Source: Rhizobium jaguaris (lineage in GTDB: Bacteria; Pseudomonadota; Alphaproteobacteria; Rhizobiales; Rhizobiaceae). From it: a stretch of DNA of 64,000 nt. The translations under genes and the position numbers were made by a program. The notes under the pieces are model-generated. The model was not told the origin of the DNA and searched no databases. It worked only from the letters and a program-made list of their open reading frames with translations. The stretch covers positions 2,657,501 through 2,721,500 of the forward strand of contig NZ_CP032694.1 of NCBI RefSeq assembly GCF_003627755.1. Direction: 5' to 3'. Shown here piece after piece: positions 26,954 through 35,770 of the stretch. Every line of letters starts with the position of its first letter. Position 1 is the first letter of the stretch.

Positions 26954-28335
26954 GCTGTTACTTTCTTCAGGTGATAGGATTTCGGACGCGTCAGATTGTG
27001 GAAGCCGATGATCGACAGCGAACCGCCGCGGCCGGTTTCCTTGACACCGGTCCAGCAAAGCGCCGGATCCAGATAGTCGGCGCGGTTCATGAAGACAGTG
27101 CCGGTTTCGATCTCGCGACCGATGCGCGAAGCGCGCTCAACATCCTTGGTCCACAGCGAAGCTGTCAGGCCATAGGGGCTGTCATTCATCAATTCCAGCG
27201 CTTCCGCGTCGCTCTTCACCTTCATGATACCGACGGCCGGGCCGAAGGTTTCCTCGCGCATGAAAGCCATCGAGTGATCGACATCGACGAGGATCTGCGG
27301 AGCGAGATAAGCGCCGCCGTCATCGGCCGGGAAAAGCTTGGGATCGACCAGTGCTTTGGCACCCTTGGCGACGGCGTCAGCGATCTGCTCGCGCACCACC
27401 TTGGCGAAGCGCTTGTTCGCCATCGGGCCAAGTGTGGTTTCCGGATCGAGCGGATTGCCGAGCTTGTAGTTCGACACCCAGGCAACGGACTTTTCGACGA
27501 AGGCATCATAGAGCGATTCATGCACATAGATGCGCTCGATGCCGCAGCAGCACTGCCCGGAATTATAGGTAGCGCCATCCATCAGGGTATCGACGGCGGC
27601 CTCGAGGTCGGCATCTTCCATGACATAGCCCGGATCCTTGCCGCCAAGTTCGAGGCCAAGGCTGGTGAAGGTGCCGGCAGCCGCGCGTTCGATCGACCGT
27701 CCGCCTTCGACCGACCCGGTGAAGTTGATGAAGTTGAAGCTACCCGCGGCAATCAGCGCCGACGTCGTTTCATGATCGAGATAGATATTCTGGAAGACAT
27801 CCGCGGGAACGCCAGCCTCGACGAAGGCCTGCACCAGCCGCTCTCCGACCAAAAGCGTCTGGCTGGCATGCTTCAGGACAACGGTATTGCCAGCCATCAG
27901 TGCCGGGGCGACCGTGTTGATTGCCGTCATATAGGGATAATTCCATGGCGCGATGACGAAGACGACGCCGTGCGGCTCGCGCTCGATGCGACGCGCGAAA
28001 TTCGCGCTGTCTTCCACCACCATCGGCGACAGCGCGTCGGCTGCGATCGACGCCACATAATTTGAGCGTTCGTTGAAGCCGCGATATTCGCCGCCGTATT
28101 TAATCGGGCGGCCCATCTGCCAGGCTAGCTCCGGCACGACGACATCGGCCATCTCGTTGAGCCGGGCAACGCCCTTCAAAACGAGCTGAACGCGATCCTC
28201 CAGCGGGCGGCGCGCCCAATCCTTCTGCGCCTTGCGGGCGCGTGCGACAGCTTCCTTAGCGGCCTCCAGTGACAGCGCCGGACGCTCCGCATAAACCTCC
28301 CCGTTCACCGGGGATACGCATGTGATCATGGTCAT
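26950..28335 (-). CDS. NAD(P)-dependent aldehyde dehydrogenase
   Basis: A 461-residue aldehyde dehydrogenase. The catalytic Cys lies in NSGQCCCGIER near residue 265, the general-base Glu in GLELGGKDP near 230, and the cofactor loop in FTGSVEGGRSI near 208; IAPWNYPY near 125 is the Rossmann entry. It is translationally coupled to the iron alcohol dehydrogenase. Lengths and motifs match gamma-glutamyl-aminobutyraldehyde (PuuC-type) or succinate-semialdehyde branches, but the substrate cannot be fixed. AGGAAT lies 8 bases upstream of the ATG. Three adjacent Cys residues at the active site are slightly unusual. Confidence 0.88.
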   Translation of the reverse strand: MTMITCVSPVNGEVYAERPALSLEAAKEAVARARKAQKDWARRPLEDRVQLVLKGVARLNEMADVVVPELAWQMGRPIKYGGEYRGFNERSNYVASIAADALSPMVVEDSANFARRIEREPHGVVFVIAPWNYPYMTAINTVAPALMAGNTVVLKHASQTLLVGERLVQAFVEAGVPADVFQNIYLDHETTSALIAAGSFNFINFTGSVEGGRSIERAAAGTFTSLGLELGGKDPGYVMEDADLEAAVDTLMDGATYNSGQCCCGIERIYVHESLYDAFVEKSVAWVSNYKLGNPLDPETTLGPMANKRFAKVVREQIADAVAKGAKALVDPKLFPADDGGAYLAPQILVDVDHSMAFMREETFGPAVGIMKVKSDAEALELMNDSPYGLTASLWTKDVERASRIGREIETGTVFMNRADYLDPALCWTGVKETGRGGSLSIIGFHNLTRPKSYHLKKVTA

Positions 28336-28489
28336 GATCGAATTCCTGTTTTCTTAGTCATCCATTGATTGCCCGATGTCGCACAACCTGCAGCCGCATT
28401 CAAACGGGAAACAGCGCGCAGGAAAAACATCCCGGCGCCTCCGCCCGATCGTAGAATGAAAATCGGGCATGGGGCAGATCTCAAAAGCC

Positions 28490-29860
28490 TTACGCCCTTT
28501 CGAATCCGCGCGCCACTTCCCAGTCGGTAACGCGGCGATCATATTCCTCCTGCTCCCAGTCAGCAGCGCGGGTGTAATGATCGATAACGTCGTCGCCGAA
28601 GGCGGCGCGCAGCATCTTCGAATCGGTCATCGCGGTCGTGGCATCGCGCAGGGTGCGCGGAATTTCGCGAACCTCGCGGGCGCCGTAGGCGTCCCCCACA
28701 AACGGCGCTTCCAGCTCAAGCTTGTTCTCGATACCGTCCAGGCCGGCGGCGATCAGCGCCGCGAAGGCGAGATGGGGATTGAGATCGGAACCACCGACGC
28801 GGCATTCGATACGGATCGACTTGGTATCTTCGCCGCAAAGACGATAGCCCGCCGTCCGGTTGTCCTTGCTCCAGATCGCCTTGGTCGGCGCAAACGTGCC
28901 GGCCATGAAGCGCTTGTAGGAATTGATATAGGGCGCCAGGAAGTAGGTGATTTCGCTGGCATGGGTCAGGAGGCCGGCGACATAGTGCTTCATCATTGGC
29001 GACATGCCGTACTTGCCGCCTTCTTCGAAGAACATCGGGCTCTTGCCGTCGACGCTCCAGAGCGACTGATGAATATGCGAAGAGCTGCCGGCGGCGCTGT
29101 AGTTCCACTTCGCCAGGAAGGTGATGGCCTTGCCCTTCGACCAGGCTATCTCCTTGCAGCCGTTCTTAATGATCGCGTGCCGGTCGGCCATGGTCAGCGC
29201 ATCTGCGTAACGGACATTGATCTCTTCCTGGCCGGCGGAAGCCTCACCCTTGGAATTTTCGACTGGGATGCCTGCGCCCTGCAGCCCGGTGCGGATCGCC
29301 CGCATGACCTCTTCTTCCTTGGTGGTCTGGAAGATATGGTAATCCTCGTTGTAGCCGCTGGCGAGCTTCAGATGGCGGTAGCCCGACTCTCGCGCGCTGT
29401 CGTAGCTTTGATCGAAGAGGAAAAACTCGAGCTCGGAAGCCATGTAGGCCTTCAGGCCCATGGCTTCCAAACGCTTGACCTGCTTCTTGAGGATGGCGCG
29501 CGGCGAATGCGCCACTTCCTCATGCGTGTGATGGTCGAGCACATCGCAAAGCACCAGAGCCGTGCCCTCGAGCCAGGGAATGCGGCGTAGCGTGGAGAGA
29601 TCAGGCTTCATCGTATAGTCGCCATAGCCCTTCTCCCAGCTTGTCGACTTGTAGCCGGAGACGGTTTCCATCTCGATGTCGGTCGCCTGGAGATAATTGC
29701 AGCTATGCGTTTCCTTCCAGGCGCTCTCGACGAAAAATTCCGCCTGGAAACGCTTGCCCATCAAGCGACCCTGCATGTCCACCTGACATGCCAGAACCGT
29801 ATCGATGCGCCCCTCGGCCACATCCTGCTTGAGGTCTTCGAACGTATAGCTAGTGCTCAT
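28490..29860 (-). CDS. Glutamine-synthetase-family gamma-glutamylamide synthetase (PuuA/IpuC-like)
   Basis: Ligates glutamate to an amine with ATP. The 456-residue protein has the glutamine synthetase catalytic fold: the ASELEFFLFDQSY metal-site segment near residue 145, the ATP-site block KWNYSAAGSSSHIHQSLW near 260 and NRTAGYRLCGED...RIECRVGGSDLNPHLAFAALIAAG near 335-375. The N-terminal beta-grasp domain is short and no adenylylation-site Tyr loop is evident, which separates it from nitrogen-assimilating GlnA. Its neighbours (permease, two dehydrogenases, an amidohydrolase) suggest amine catabolism through glutamylated intermediates. The start has an upstream GGAT. Confidence 0.86.
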   Translation of the reverse strand: MSTSYTFEDLKQDVAEGRIDTVLACQVDMQGRLMGKRFQAEFFVESAWKETHSCNYLQATDIEMETVSGYKSTSWEKGYGDYTMKPDLSTLRRIPWLEGTALVLCDVLDHHTHEEVAHSPRAILKKQVKRLEAMGLKAYMASELEFFLFDQSYDSARESGYRHLKLASGYNEDYHIFQTTKEEEVMRAIRTGLQGAGIPVENSKGEASAGQEEINVRYADALTMADRHAIIKNGCKEIAWSKGKAITFLAKWNYSAAGSSSHIHQSLWSVDGKSPMFFEEGGKYGMSPMMKHYVAGLLTHASEITYFLAPYINSYKRFMAGTFAPTKAIWSKDNRTAGYRLCGEDTKSIRIECRVGGSDLNPHLAFAALIAAGLDGIENKLELEAPFVGDAYGAREVREIPRTLRDATTAMTDSKMLRAAFGDDVIDHYTRAADWEQEEYDRRVTDWEVARGFERA

Positions 29861-29959
29861 GAGTGATCCGCCTGAACAGTGAATTGGGACTTCGGACAAC
29901 AAAACAGCAGCCTGCGGCCGGGTGCGACCTGGCGCGGTGCGTTTCGTTGTACCGGTGAA

Positions 29960-29981
29960 GGGGCCGCACGCAGGCGGCCCC
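29960..29981. repeat. Stem-loop between permease and synthetase genes
   Basis: GGGGCCGC and GCGGCCCC form a perfect 8-bp stem around ACGCAG, 27 bases past the permease stop. There is no T-run, so it is more likely an mRNA-stabilising or differential-expression hairpin than a terminator. Confidence 0.55.
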
Positions 29982-30007
29982 GCCGTTTAAGAAATGCAGC
30001 TCGACGC

Positions 30008-31579
30008 TCAGCGTTCGCCGACGGCCACTTCGGCCGCTGCGATTTCGGCTTTGCGCCTGGCGATTTCCTCGCCGATCGGCGGGCCTCGGAAACGGCGACG
30101 TTCGAAGCCGAACCAGACGATCGCCGTCAGGGCAAAGAAGCCGACGGTGATGATGCCCGCCCAATCATTCGGCGGCTGAATGCCGATAACAAAGATCACG
30201 ATCATTGCGATGATCGACAGCACGGCAAAAAGCTTGAACGCGCCCTCGCCGAGGTTCCACGGGCCCATCTTGTCCCACTTCGACGTGCCCCATGCGAACA
30301 GACCAAGCGTGATCGGAATCGCAAAGGAGAAGAAGAGGAAGATAACGGTGCACGACACGACGATGGTGTAAACAGGCGTATCGCCGATCGATACCAGCGA
30401 CGAACCCCAGACGAACAGCACCGACAGGATCGAGCCGGTCCAGATCGCGGAAACCGGCGTGCGGTATTTCGGGCTGACCTTGGAGAGCCCCTTCGATGCC
30501 GGCAGGCCGCCATCACGCGAGAAGGCGAAGATCATGCGCGATACCGACGTGACCGTCGCAAGGCCGCACAGCCACTGGCTGACGAAGATCAGGAAATACA
30601 AAATATCCTTGACGACAGGATTCACCCGGGCGTCCATCGCCCAGAAGAACACATTCCAGCCCTGCTTTGCGGCATCGTCCATATTCGGGATCATCAGAAC
30701 GAACGCACATAGCATGATGTAACCGAACAATGCCGACCAAAGCACGGAGGCTACCATGCCTCGCGGAACGGAATGCGCTGCCTTGACCGTTTCCTCCGAA
30801 GTATGCGCCGAGGCGTCATAGCCGGTGATCGTGTAGATCGGCAGCAGGAGGCCGAGAGCGAAGACCCAGAAGGTCGACACCTGCGGCCAAACCGGTGCTC
30901 CGGTGGCCGATCCGTCGGTAGCGATCGTTGCGACGCCCGAGTAATTCGTGAAGGTGAACAACCGCGCGAAATCATAGGACGGCGCAGCGATCAGGCACAC
31001 GATCGCCAGCGCGATCGAAGTCGCGAAGATCAGATAGCCGGAGAAGTCGGTCAGCTTCGCGGTGAGCCCGATACCCATGTGGTTCACGAGTGCCTGAAGG
31101 CCGGTGATGACGACCAGGAACAGGATCCGGACCAGTGTTGTATCGACCATGCCAAAATAGCCGCCGAGAGCGCCGAAGAAGAAATAATAGGTGCCGACAT
31201 TGATGGCGCCGAGAACGGTGACAAGGCCGAGCAGATTGAACCAGGCTGTCAGCCAACCGGTGAAGCGGTTGCCGAGGATCGACCCCCAGTGGTAGAGCCC
31301 GCCCGCGGTCGGATAGGCCGAGCTGATCTGCGCCATCGCCACGGCAAAGACCAGAGAGATAAAGCATCCGACCGGCCAGCCGATGCCGATCGCGGCACCG
31401 CCTGCGCCCGAAGTCGCCTGGGCGAGAGAATTGATGCCGCCCGACAGAATGCAAATAATCGAAAAGGATACGGCGAAATTCGAGAACGAGCTCATGCGCC
31501 GCTCCAACTCCTGGGCATAGCCCATGGAGTGCAGAATATGCACGTCCTGCTTCTTGTCCAACTCTGTGTAATCAGACAT
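30008..31579 (-). CDS. APC-superfamily amino-acid/polyamine/amine permease
   Basis: An inner-membrane proton-coupled importer of 523 residues with about 12 membrane segments. The APC start is seen in LERRMSSFSNFAVSFSIICILSGGINSL in outline, followed by TSGAGGAAIGIGWPVG and the YPTAGGLYHWGS motif near residue 85. It is closest in pattern to the eukaryotic-like AAT/GABA-choline permease branch (UGA4-like) used for GABA, polyamines or ethanolamine. The ATG is preceded by GGGGGAATG. It belongs to the minus-strand amine-catabolism cluster, upstream of the glutamylamide synthetase. Confidence 0.88.
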   Translation of the reverse strand: MSDYTELDKKQDVHILHSMGYAQELERRMSSFSNFAVSFSIICILSGGINSLAQATSGAGGAAIGIGWPVGCFISLVFAVAMAQISSAYPTAGGLYHWGSILGNRFTGWLTAWFNLLGLVTVLGAINVGTYYFFFGALGGYFGMVDTTLVRILFLVVITGLQALVNHMGIGLTAKLTDFSGYLIFATSIALAIVCLIAAPSYDFARLFTFTNYSGVATIATDGSATGAPVWPQVSTFWVFALGLLLPIYTITGYDASAHTSEETVKAAHSVPRGMVASVLWSALFGYIMLCAFVLMIPNMDDAAKQGWNVFFWAMDARVNPVVKDILYFLIFVSQWLCGLATVTSVSRMIFAFSRDGGLPASKGLSKVSPKYRTPVSAIWTGSILSVLFVWGSSLVSIGDTPVYTIVVSCTVIFLFFSFAIPITLGLFAWGTSKWDKMGPWNLGEGAFKLFAVLSIIAMIVIFVIGIQPPNDWAGIITVGFFALTAIVWFGFERRRFRGPPIGEEIARRKAEIAAAEVAVGER

Positions 31580-31698
31580 GTCATTCCCCCTAAAACCCGG
31601 TCGTCCGCGGAATTGCGGACAACCATGTACCAAGTGCGCCGCCGGCTTTTTGCCGTGCGGCCCGATCGCAGTTGAACTGCTCCCCGGGTCTCTTTTGC

Positions 31699-32481
31699 TC
31701 AGGCTTCCAGACTGCTCTGGATAAGCCCTGTCAGATAGCCGGCCACGACCCCTTGGCCGACGTCATCTCCGATGAGGTCGTTGCGGACCTCGATCATTAC
31801 GTTATGCAAACCATTGGCGAGCCCATGCAGTTTCAGCGTATGGGTAACGCCATCCTCCGGCCCGTAAGGCTCGTTTCGTTCAGTGCGATAGAGCGGCGCC
31901 TTGGCGGCCGCATCGAGCATTCGATCCGCCAGCCAGCGGTCTTCATCGTGCAGAATGCCGAGCTCCACTGCCCGCTGCCTGCCGTTGTACACAGGCGTAA
32001 AACTGTGAACCGTGACGATCACGGTTTTTTGTTCTTTCGCCGCCCGTTCTTTCAAGAGAGCCCGAATGCGGTCGTGGAACGGTATATAAAGAGCGTCGAT
32101 GCGTGCCTGCCGGTCGGCGGCCTGCAAGTGCTGGTTGCCGGGGATCGTGTATATCTCGCTGGTTTCCGGCATGGCGCCCGCGCTTTCCGGCGGCCGGTTG
32201 CAGTCATAGATCAAGCGCGAGAAGCGTTGGTAGACCAGCGTGGCATCAAGGCTGTCAGACATTTTTCTGGCAACGGCCAGTGCGCCCGGGTCCCATGCAA
32301 TGTGACTGGAAAGCGCTTCGGCCGAAAGGCCGAGATCGCCGAAATACTCGGGCAGCGTGCGCGAAGCATGTTCGCAAATAATTAGAACCGGGCTCTTTCC
32401 GGCCGGCCGTTCGACCGCAACGCAATCGCCATCCGCTTCCGTCAGAATGCCTTGCCGGGCAAGCATCAAAGGGGGCCCCAT
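31699..32481 (-). CDS. N-formylglutamate amidohydrolase-family enzyme
   Basis: A 260-residue member of the FGase (HutG-type) family. It shows ICEHASRTLPEYFG near residue 33, the IAWDPGA metal-loop, YDCNRPPESAG near 90 and TVHSFTPVYNG near 140, which carry the Glu, His and Arg expected for amide hydrolysis. No histidine-degradation gene is nearby; instead it heads a cluster of glutamylamide synthetase and dehydrogenases, so it may release glutamate from a gamma-glutamyl product. That job is inference. No good ribosome site precedes the ATG at 32481; a downstream ATG at 32466 is also possible. Confidence 0.83.
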   Translation of the reverse strand: MGPPLMLARQGILTEADGDCVAVERPAGKSPVLIICEHASRTLPEYFGDLGLSAEALSSHIAWDPGALAVARKMSDSLDATLVYQRFSRLIYDCNRPPESAGAMPETSEIYTIPGNQHLQAADRQARIDALYIPFHDRIRALLKERAAKEQKTVIVTVHSFTPVYNGRQRAVELGILHDEDRWLADRMLDAAAKAPLYRTERNEPYGPEDGVTHTLKLHGLANGLHNVMIEVRNDLIGDDVGQGVVAGYLTGLIQSSLEA

Positions 32482-32561
32482 CGCTTAATAAAATCTTTAT
32501 AAGAAAAGAATTCTTCAGGTTTCGGCGACTGTCAACTGGGAACTGAAATTATTTCTTCATT

Positions 32562-32586
32562 TGTGACATTGACACCAAATGTGACA
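32562..32586. promoter_or_regulatory. TGTGACA direct repeat in the regulator/amidohydrolase control region
   Basis: TGTGACA occurs at 32562-32568 and 32580-32586, 18 bp apart, inside CATTTG...CAAATG inverted ends (32558-32581). It lies in the 163-bp divergent region ahead of the RpiR-type gene and fits a regulator-binding site. Confidence 0.4.
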
Positions 32587-32644
32587 GCGTAGTTATATCT
32601 TTAGAGGAGACTGGCATAAGACCGTCCCGGGGAGCAAAAAACGA

Positions 32645-33516
32645 GTGAGCAATGCGTCGAAGACAGTTTCAGACGTAATCCATGCCCAATTCGACGCGCT
32701 GACACGCGCCGAAAAGCAGCTCGCCAAGAGCCTGCTCGACAACTACCCGGTTTCGGGGCTGGGCAGCATTACAACGGTTGCCGAAAATGCGCGGGTTTCC
32801 ACGCCGACAGTGGCCCGCATGGTGCAGAAACTCGGTTTCAAGGGTTATCCGGACTTTCAGTCCCGCCTCCATCAGGAGGTCGAGGCGACCATCTCAAATC
32901 CGCTGACGAAGCATGACCGCTGGGCATCCAATGCCCCGGTACACATATCCTCAACCGTTTTGCCGACGCCATCATGGGCAATCTCCGCCAGACCTTGACG
33001 GATATCGATGCGGCAACCTTCGATAGCGTCGCTGCACTGCTGTCGGAGCGCAAGCGCGGGCTTTATTTCGTCGGTGGACGCATCACCGGCGCGCTTGCCG
33101 AATATTTCTTCACCCATATGCAGGTCATCCGCCCGAATACCACCCTGCTCTCCTCCAATTCCAGTTCCTGGCCGCAATATGTTCTGAACATGAATCCCGG
33201 CGACCTTCTGGTGATCTTCGATATCCGTCGTTATGAACAGGAGATCGTCAGCCTTGCCGCTGCCGCCCGCCGCCACGGGGCCGAGATCATCGTCTTCACC
33301 GACCAATGGGCTACCCCAGCCGCCAAGTACGCTAAACACACGTTCCGCGTGCAAATCGAGGCGCCATCGGCCTGGGATTCCTCCGTCGTTACCCTCTTCA
33401 TCGTCGAAGCCCTGATCGAAGCTGTGCAAAGCTCGACCTGGGACGAGACCAGTGAGCGCATGAAAACGCTCGAAGGCCTGTTCGAACAAACAAGGCTGTT
33501 CCGCAAGCTAGGTTAG
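32645..33516 (+). pseudogene. MurR/RpiR-family regulator, frameshifted between its two domains
   Basis: The GTG start at 32645 (upstream GGGGAG) encodes an RpiR helix-turn-helix domain (ARVSTPTVARMVQKLGFKGYPDFQSRLHQEV in outline) and runs into stop at 32998 after a nonsense tail from about residue 98. The missing continuation HILNRFADAIMGNL followed by a full SIS domain (KRGLYFVGGRITGALAEYFF, DLLVIFDIRRYEQE) is in another frame to 33516. One extra G in GCCCCGGTACAC (about 32938) would restore a product of about 290 residues. So a one-base deletion, real or sequencing error, splits an otherwise intact regulator of the neighbouring amine or ABC operon. Confidence 0.8.
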
Positions 33517-33702
33517 AGGGAGGGAAAGTATAAAATTACAACTTGAGGATCGGCCGGCAAGACAAAGCCTGTCATCGTTAGCGGATAAAAGTAAATCCCC
33601 GACGTTTCAGGAAACGCAACCCGCTGCAACCCGTCACACAACCTTCATGCAACGTCATTAACAGCAACGCCAGACACTGAAAACCCAAAAGGAGGAATAC
33701 CA

Positions 33703-34806
33703 GTGATCTCGAAAATTCATCGTCTTCTGACGCTCTCCACTGCGATGATCGTAGCTTCGACCGCCATCGCTGCTGCTGAACCGAGCGCGGACCTCATCGC
33801 TGCCGCCAAGAAGGAAGGCACGCTGACCACCATCGCCCTGCCCCACAACTGGTGCGGTTATGGCGACCTCATCGCTGCTTTCAAGGCAAAGTACGGCCTC
33901 GATGTCAACGAACTGAATCCGGACGCCGGTTCGGGCGATGAAGTTGAAGCCATCCGCGCCAACAAGGGCAACACTGGCCCGCAGGCCCCCGATGTGATCG
34001 ACGTTGGTCTCTCCTTCGGCCCGACCGCCAAGAAGGACGGCCTTCTGCTGCCTTACAAGGTTTCCACCTGGGACTCGATCCCGGACAGCGCCAAGGATGC
34101 TGACGGCTCCTGGTACGGCGACTACTACGGCGTTCTCTCCTTCGTCGTGAACAAAGACGTCGTCAAGAATCCGCCGAAGGATTGGTCTGACCTGCAGAAG
34201 TCGGAATATGCCAACACGGTATCGCTCGCCGGCGACCCGCGCGCTTCCAACCAGGCTGTTCAGGCCGTTTACGCTGCCGGTCTCGCCGCTGGCGAGAAGG
34301 ATGCAACCAAGGTTGGCGACGCTGGCCTGAAGTACTTCGCCCAGCTCAACAAGGCCGGCAACTTCGTTCCAATCATCGGCAAGTCCGCTTCGCTCGCTCA
34401 GGGTTCGACCCCGATCGTCGTCGCTTGGGACTATAACGGCCTCGCATGGCGCGACAGCCTGAATGGCAACCCGCCGGTCGACGTTACGGTTCCGGCTTCG
34501 GGCGTTATCGCTGGCGTATACGTCCAGGCGATCTCGGCTTTCGCTCCGCACCCGAACGCTGCCAAGCTCTGGATGGAATTCCTGTATTCCGACGAAGGTC
34601 AGATCGGCTGGCTGAAGGGTTATTGCCACCCGATCCGCTTCAACGACCTGGCAAAGAACAAGAAGGTTCCGCAGGAGCTTCTCGACAAGCTGCCGCCGGC
34701 AGCAGCCTATGAAAAGGCCACCTTCCCGACGCTTGACGAACAGAACGCAGGTTCGGCTGTCATCACCAAGCAGTGGGACAGCGTCGTCGGTTCGAACGTT
34801 CAGTAA
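33703..34806 (+). CDS. ABC transporter substrate-binding protein (family 1)
   Basis: A periplasmic binding protein of 367 residues with a signal peptide ending near AIAAAEP (about residue 26). It starts with GTG, with GGAGGAATACCA upstream. The lobe pattern (LTTIALPHNWCGYG...FKAKYGLDVNELNPDAGSGDEVEAI, TPIVVAWDYNGLAWRD, SDEGQIGWLKGYCHPIR) is that of the iron/polyamine/2-aminoethylphosphonate-type family. Followed by a hairpin with T-run and then two permeases and an ATPase. The nearby amine genes hint at a polyamine-like or amine ligand, but this is inference. Confidence 0.87.
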   Translation: MISKIHRLLTLSTAMIVASTAIAAAEPSADLIAAAKKEGTLTTIALPHNWCGYGDLIAAFKAKYGLDVNELNPDAGSGDEVEAIRANKGNTGPQAPDVIDVGLSFGPTAKKDGLLLPYKVSTWDSIPDSAKDADGSWYGDYYGVLSFVVNKDVVKNPPKDWSDLQKSEYANTVSLAGDPRASNQAVQAVYAAGLAAGEKDATKVGDAGLKYFAQLNKAGNFVPIIGKSASLAQGSTPIVVAWDYNGLAWRDSLNGNPPVDVTVPASGVIAGVYVQAISAFAPHPNAAKLWMEFLYSDEGQIGWLKGYCHPIRFNDLAKNKKVPQELLDKLPPAAAYEKATFPTLDEQNAGSAVITKQWDSVVGSNVQ

Positions 34807-34820
34807 TCTGACTTGATCTG

Positions 34821-34848
34821 ACCTCCCCGCTTCCGCGGGGAGGTTTTC
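34821..34848 (+). terminator. Attenuating hairpin between binding-protein and permease genes
   Basis: ACCTCCCCGC and GCGGGGAGGT pair perfectly over 10 bp with a TTCC loop and TTTTCC tail. Placed inside the operon, it should leave binding-protein mRNA in excess over the permease genes. Confidence 0.8.
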
Positions 34849-34879
34849 CATTTTTCGACGCCGCAAATTGGGGCCTCTC

Positions 34880-35770
34880 ATGAGCACCGTCACAACATCA
34901 GCAGTCAGTACCGCACCACTGATCAACAAGCGTATCGTCGTCGACTGGCTGGGCATCGCCCCGTTCGTGATCTTCACGCTGTTGTTCCTGATTATCCCGA
35001 CGCTCTATCTCGTCATGGGCGCGTTTCTGACGCCGGACGGGAGCTTCACGCTCAAGAACCTCGGCGACCTGTTCACGCCGACCATCATGAGCGCCTATTG
35101 GATCAGTATCAGAATCTCGGTTGCCTCGGCGCTCGGCGGCGCCATCATCGGCTTTTATCTCGCCTGGGCGCTCGTACTTGGCGGCCTCCCTTCCTGGATC
35201 CGCAGTGCCTTTCTGACCTTTTCCGGCGTCGCTTCCAATTTCGCAGGCGTGCCGCTGGCCTTCTCTTTCATCGCAACGCTGGGCCGCCAGGGCCTAGTCA
35301 CCATATTGCTCGCCCATTTCGGTTTGAACCTTTACGCAACCGGCTTCAATCTTCTGAGCTTCTTCGGTCTCACCATCACCTACATGTACTTCCAGATCCC
35401 GCTGATGGTGCTTATCATCACGCCGGCGCTGGACGGCATGAAGAAGGAATGGCGCGAAGCCGCCTCCATTCTCGGCGCCACCAACAAGCAATATTGGCTG
35501 ATGGTCGCTCTGCCGATCCTCTGGCCTAGCCTGCTCGGCACGACGCTGCTGCTGTTCGCCAACTCCTTCGGCGCCATCGCAACCGCAATCGCGCTTACCG
35601 GCAGCTCGCTGAACATCGTCCCGATCGTGCTCTATGCACAGATCCGCGGCGACGTGTTGCATAATGCCAACCTCGGCTATGCGCTGGCGCTCGGCATGAT
35701 CGTCATCACAGGTATTTCAAACGTCATCTATATCTTGATGCGCATGCGCGCTGAACGGTGGCAAAAATGA
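34880..35770 (+). CDS. ABC transporter permease 1 (PotB-like)
   Basis: A 296-residue inner-membrane permease with six membrane segments. The EAA loop is seen near residues 195-215 as EWREAASILGATNKQYWLMVALPIL, the site that docks the ATPase. An N-terminal segment of about 25 polar residues precedes the first membrane helix. The ATG at 34880 is preferred over a TTG four codons earlier. Its stop overlaps the next permease (ATGA), so both are made from one transcript with the ATPase. Confidence 0.88.
   Translation: MSTVTTSAVSTAPLINKRIVVDWLGIAPFVIFTLLFLIIPTLYLVMGAFLTPDGSFTLKNLGDLFTPTIMSAYWISIRISVASALGGAIIGFYLAWALVLGGLPSWIRSAFLTFSGVASNFAGVPLAFSFIATLGRQGLVTILLAHFGLNLYATGFNLLSFFGLTITYMYFQIPLMVLIITPALDGMKKEWREAASILGATNKQYWLMVALPILWPSLLGTTLLLFANSFGAIATAIALTGSSLNIVPIVLYAQIRGDVLHNANLGYALALGMIVITGISNVIYILMRMRAERWQK

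Noticed and set aside
28315..28335. The aldehyde dehydrogenase begins MTMIT, like the lacZ alpha start used in cloning vectors
   Set aside because: The following residues and DNA are those of a normal dehydrogenase gene; the match is short and accidental, not vector sequence.
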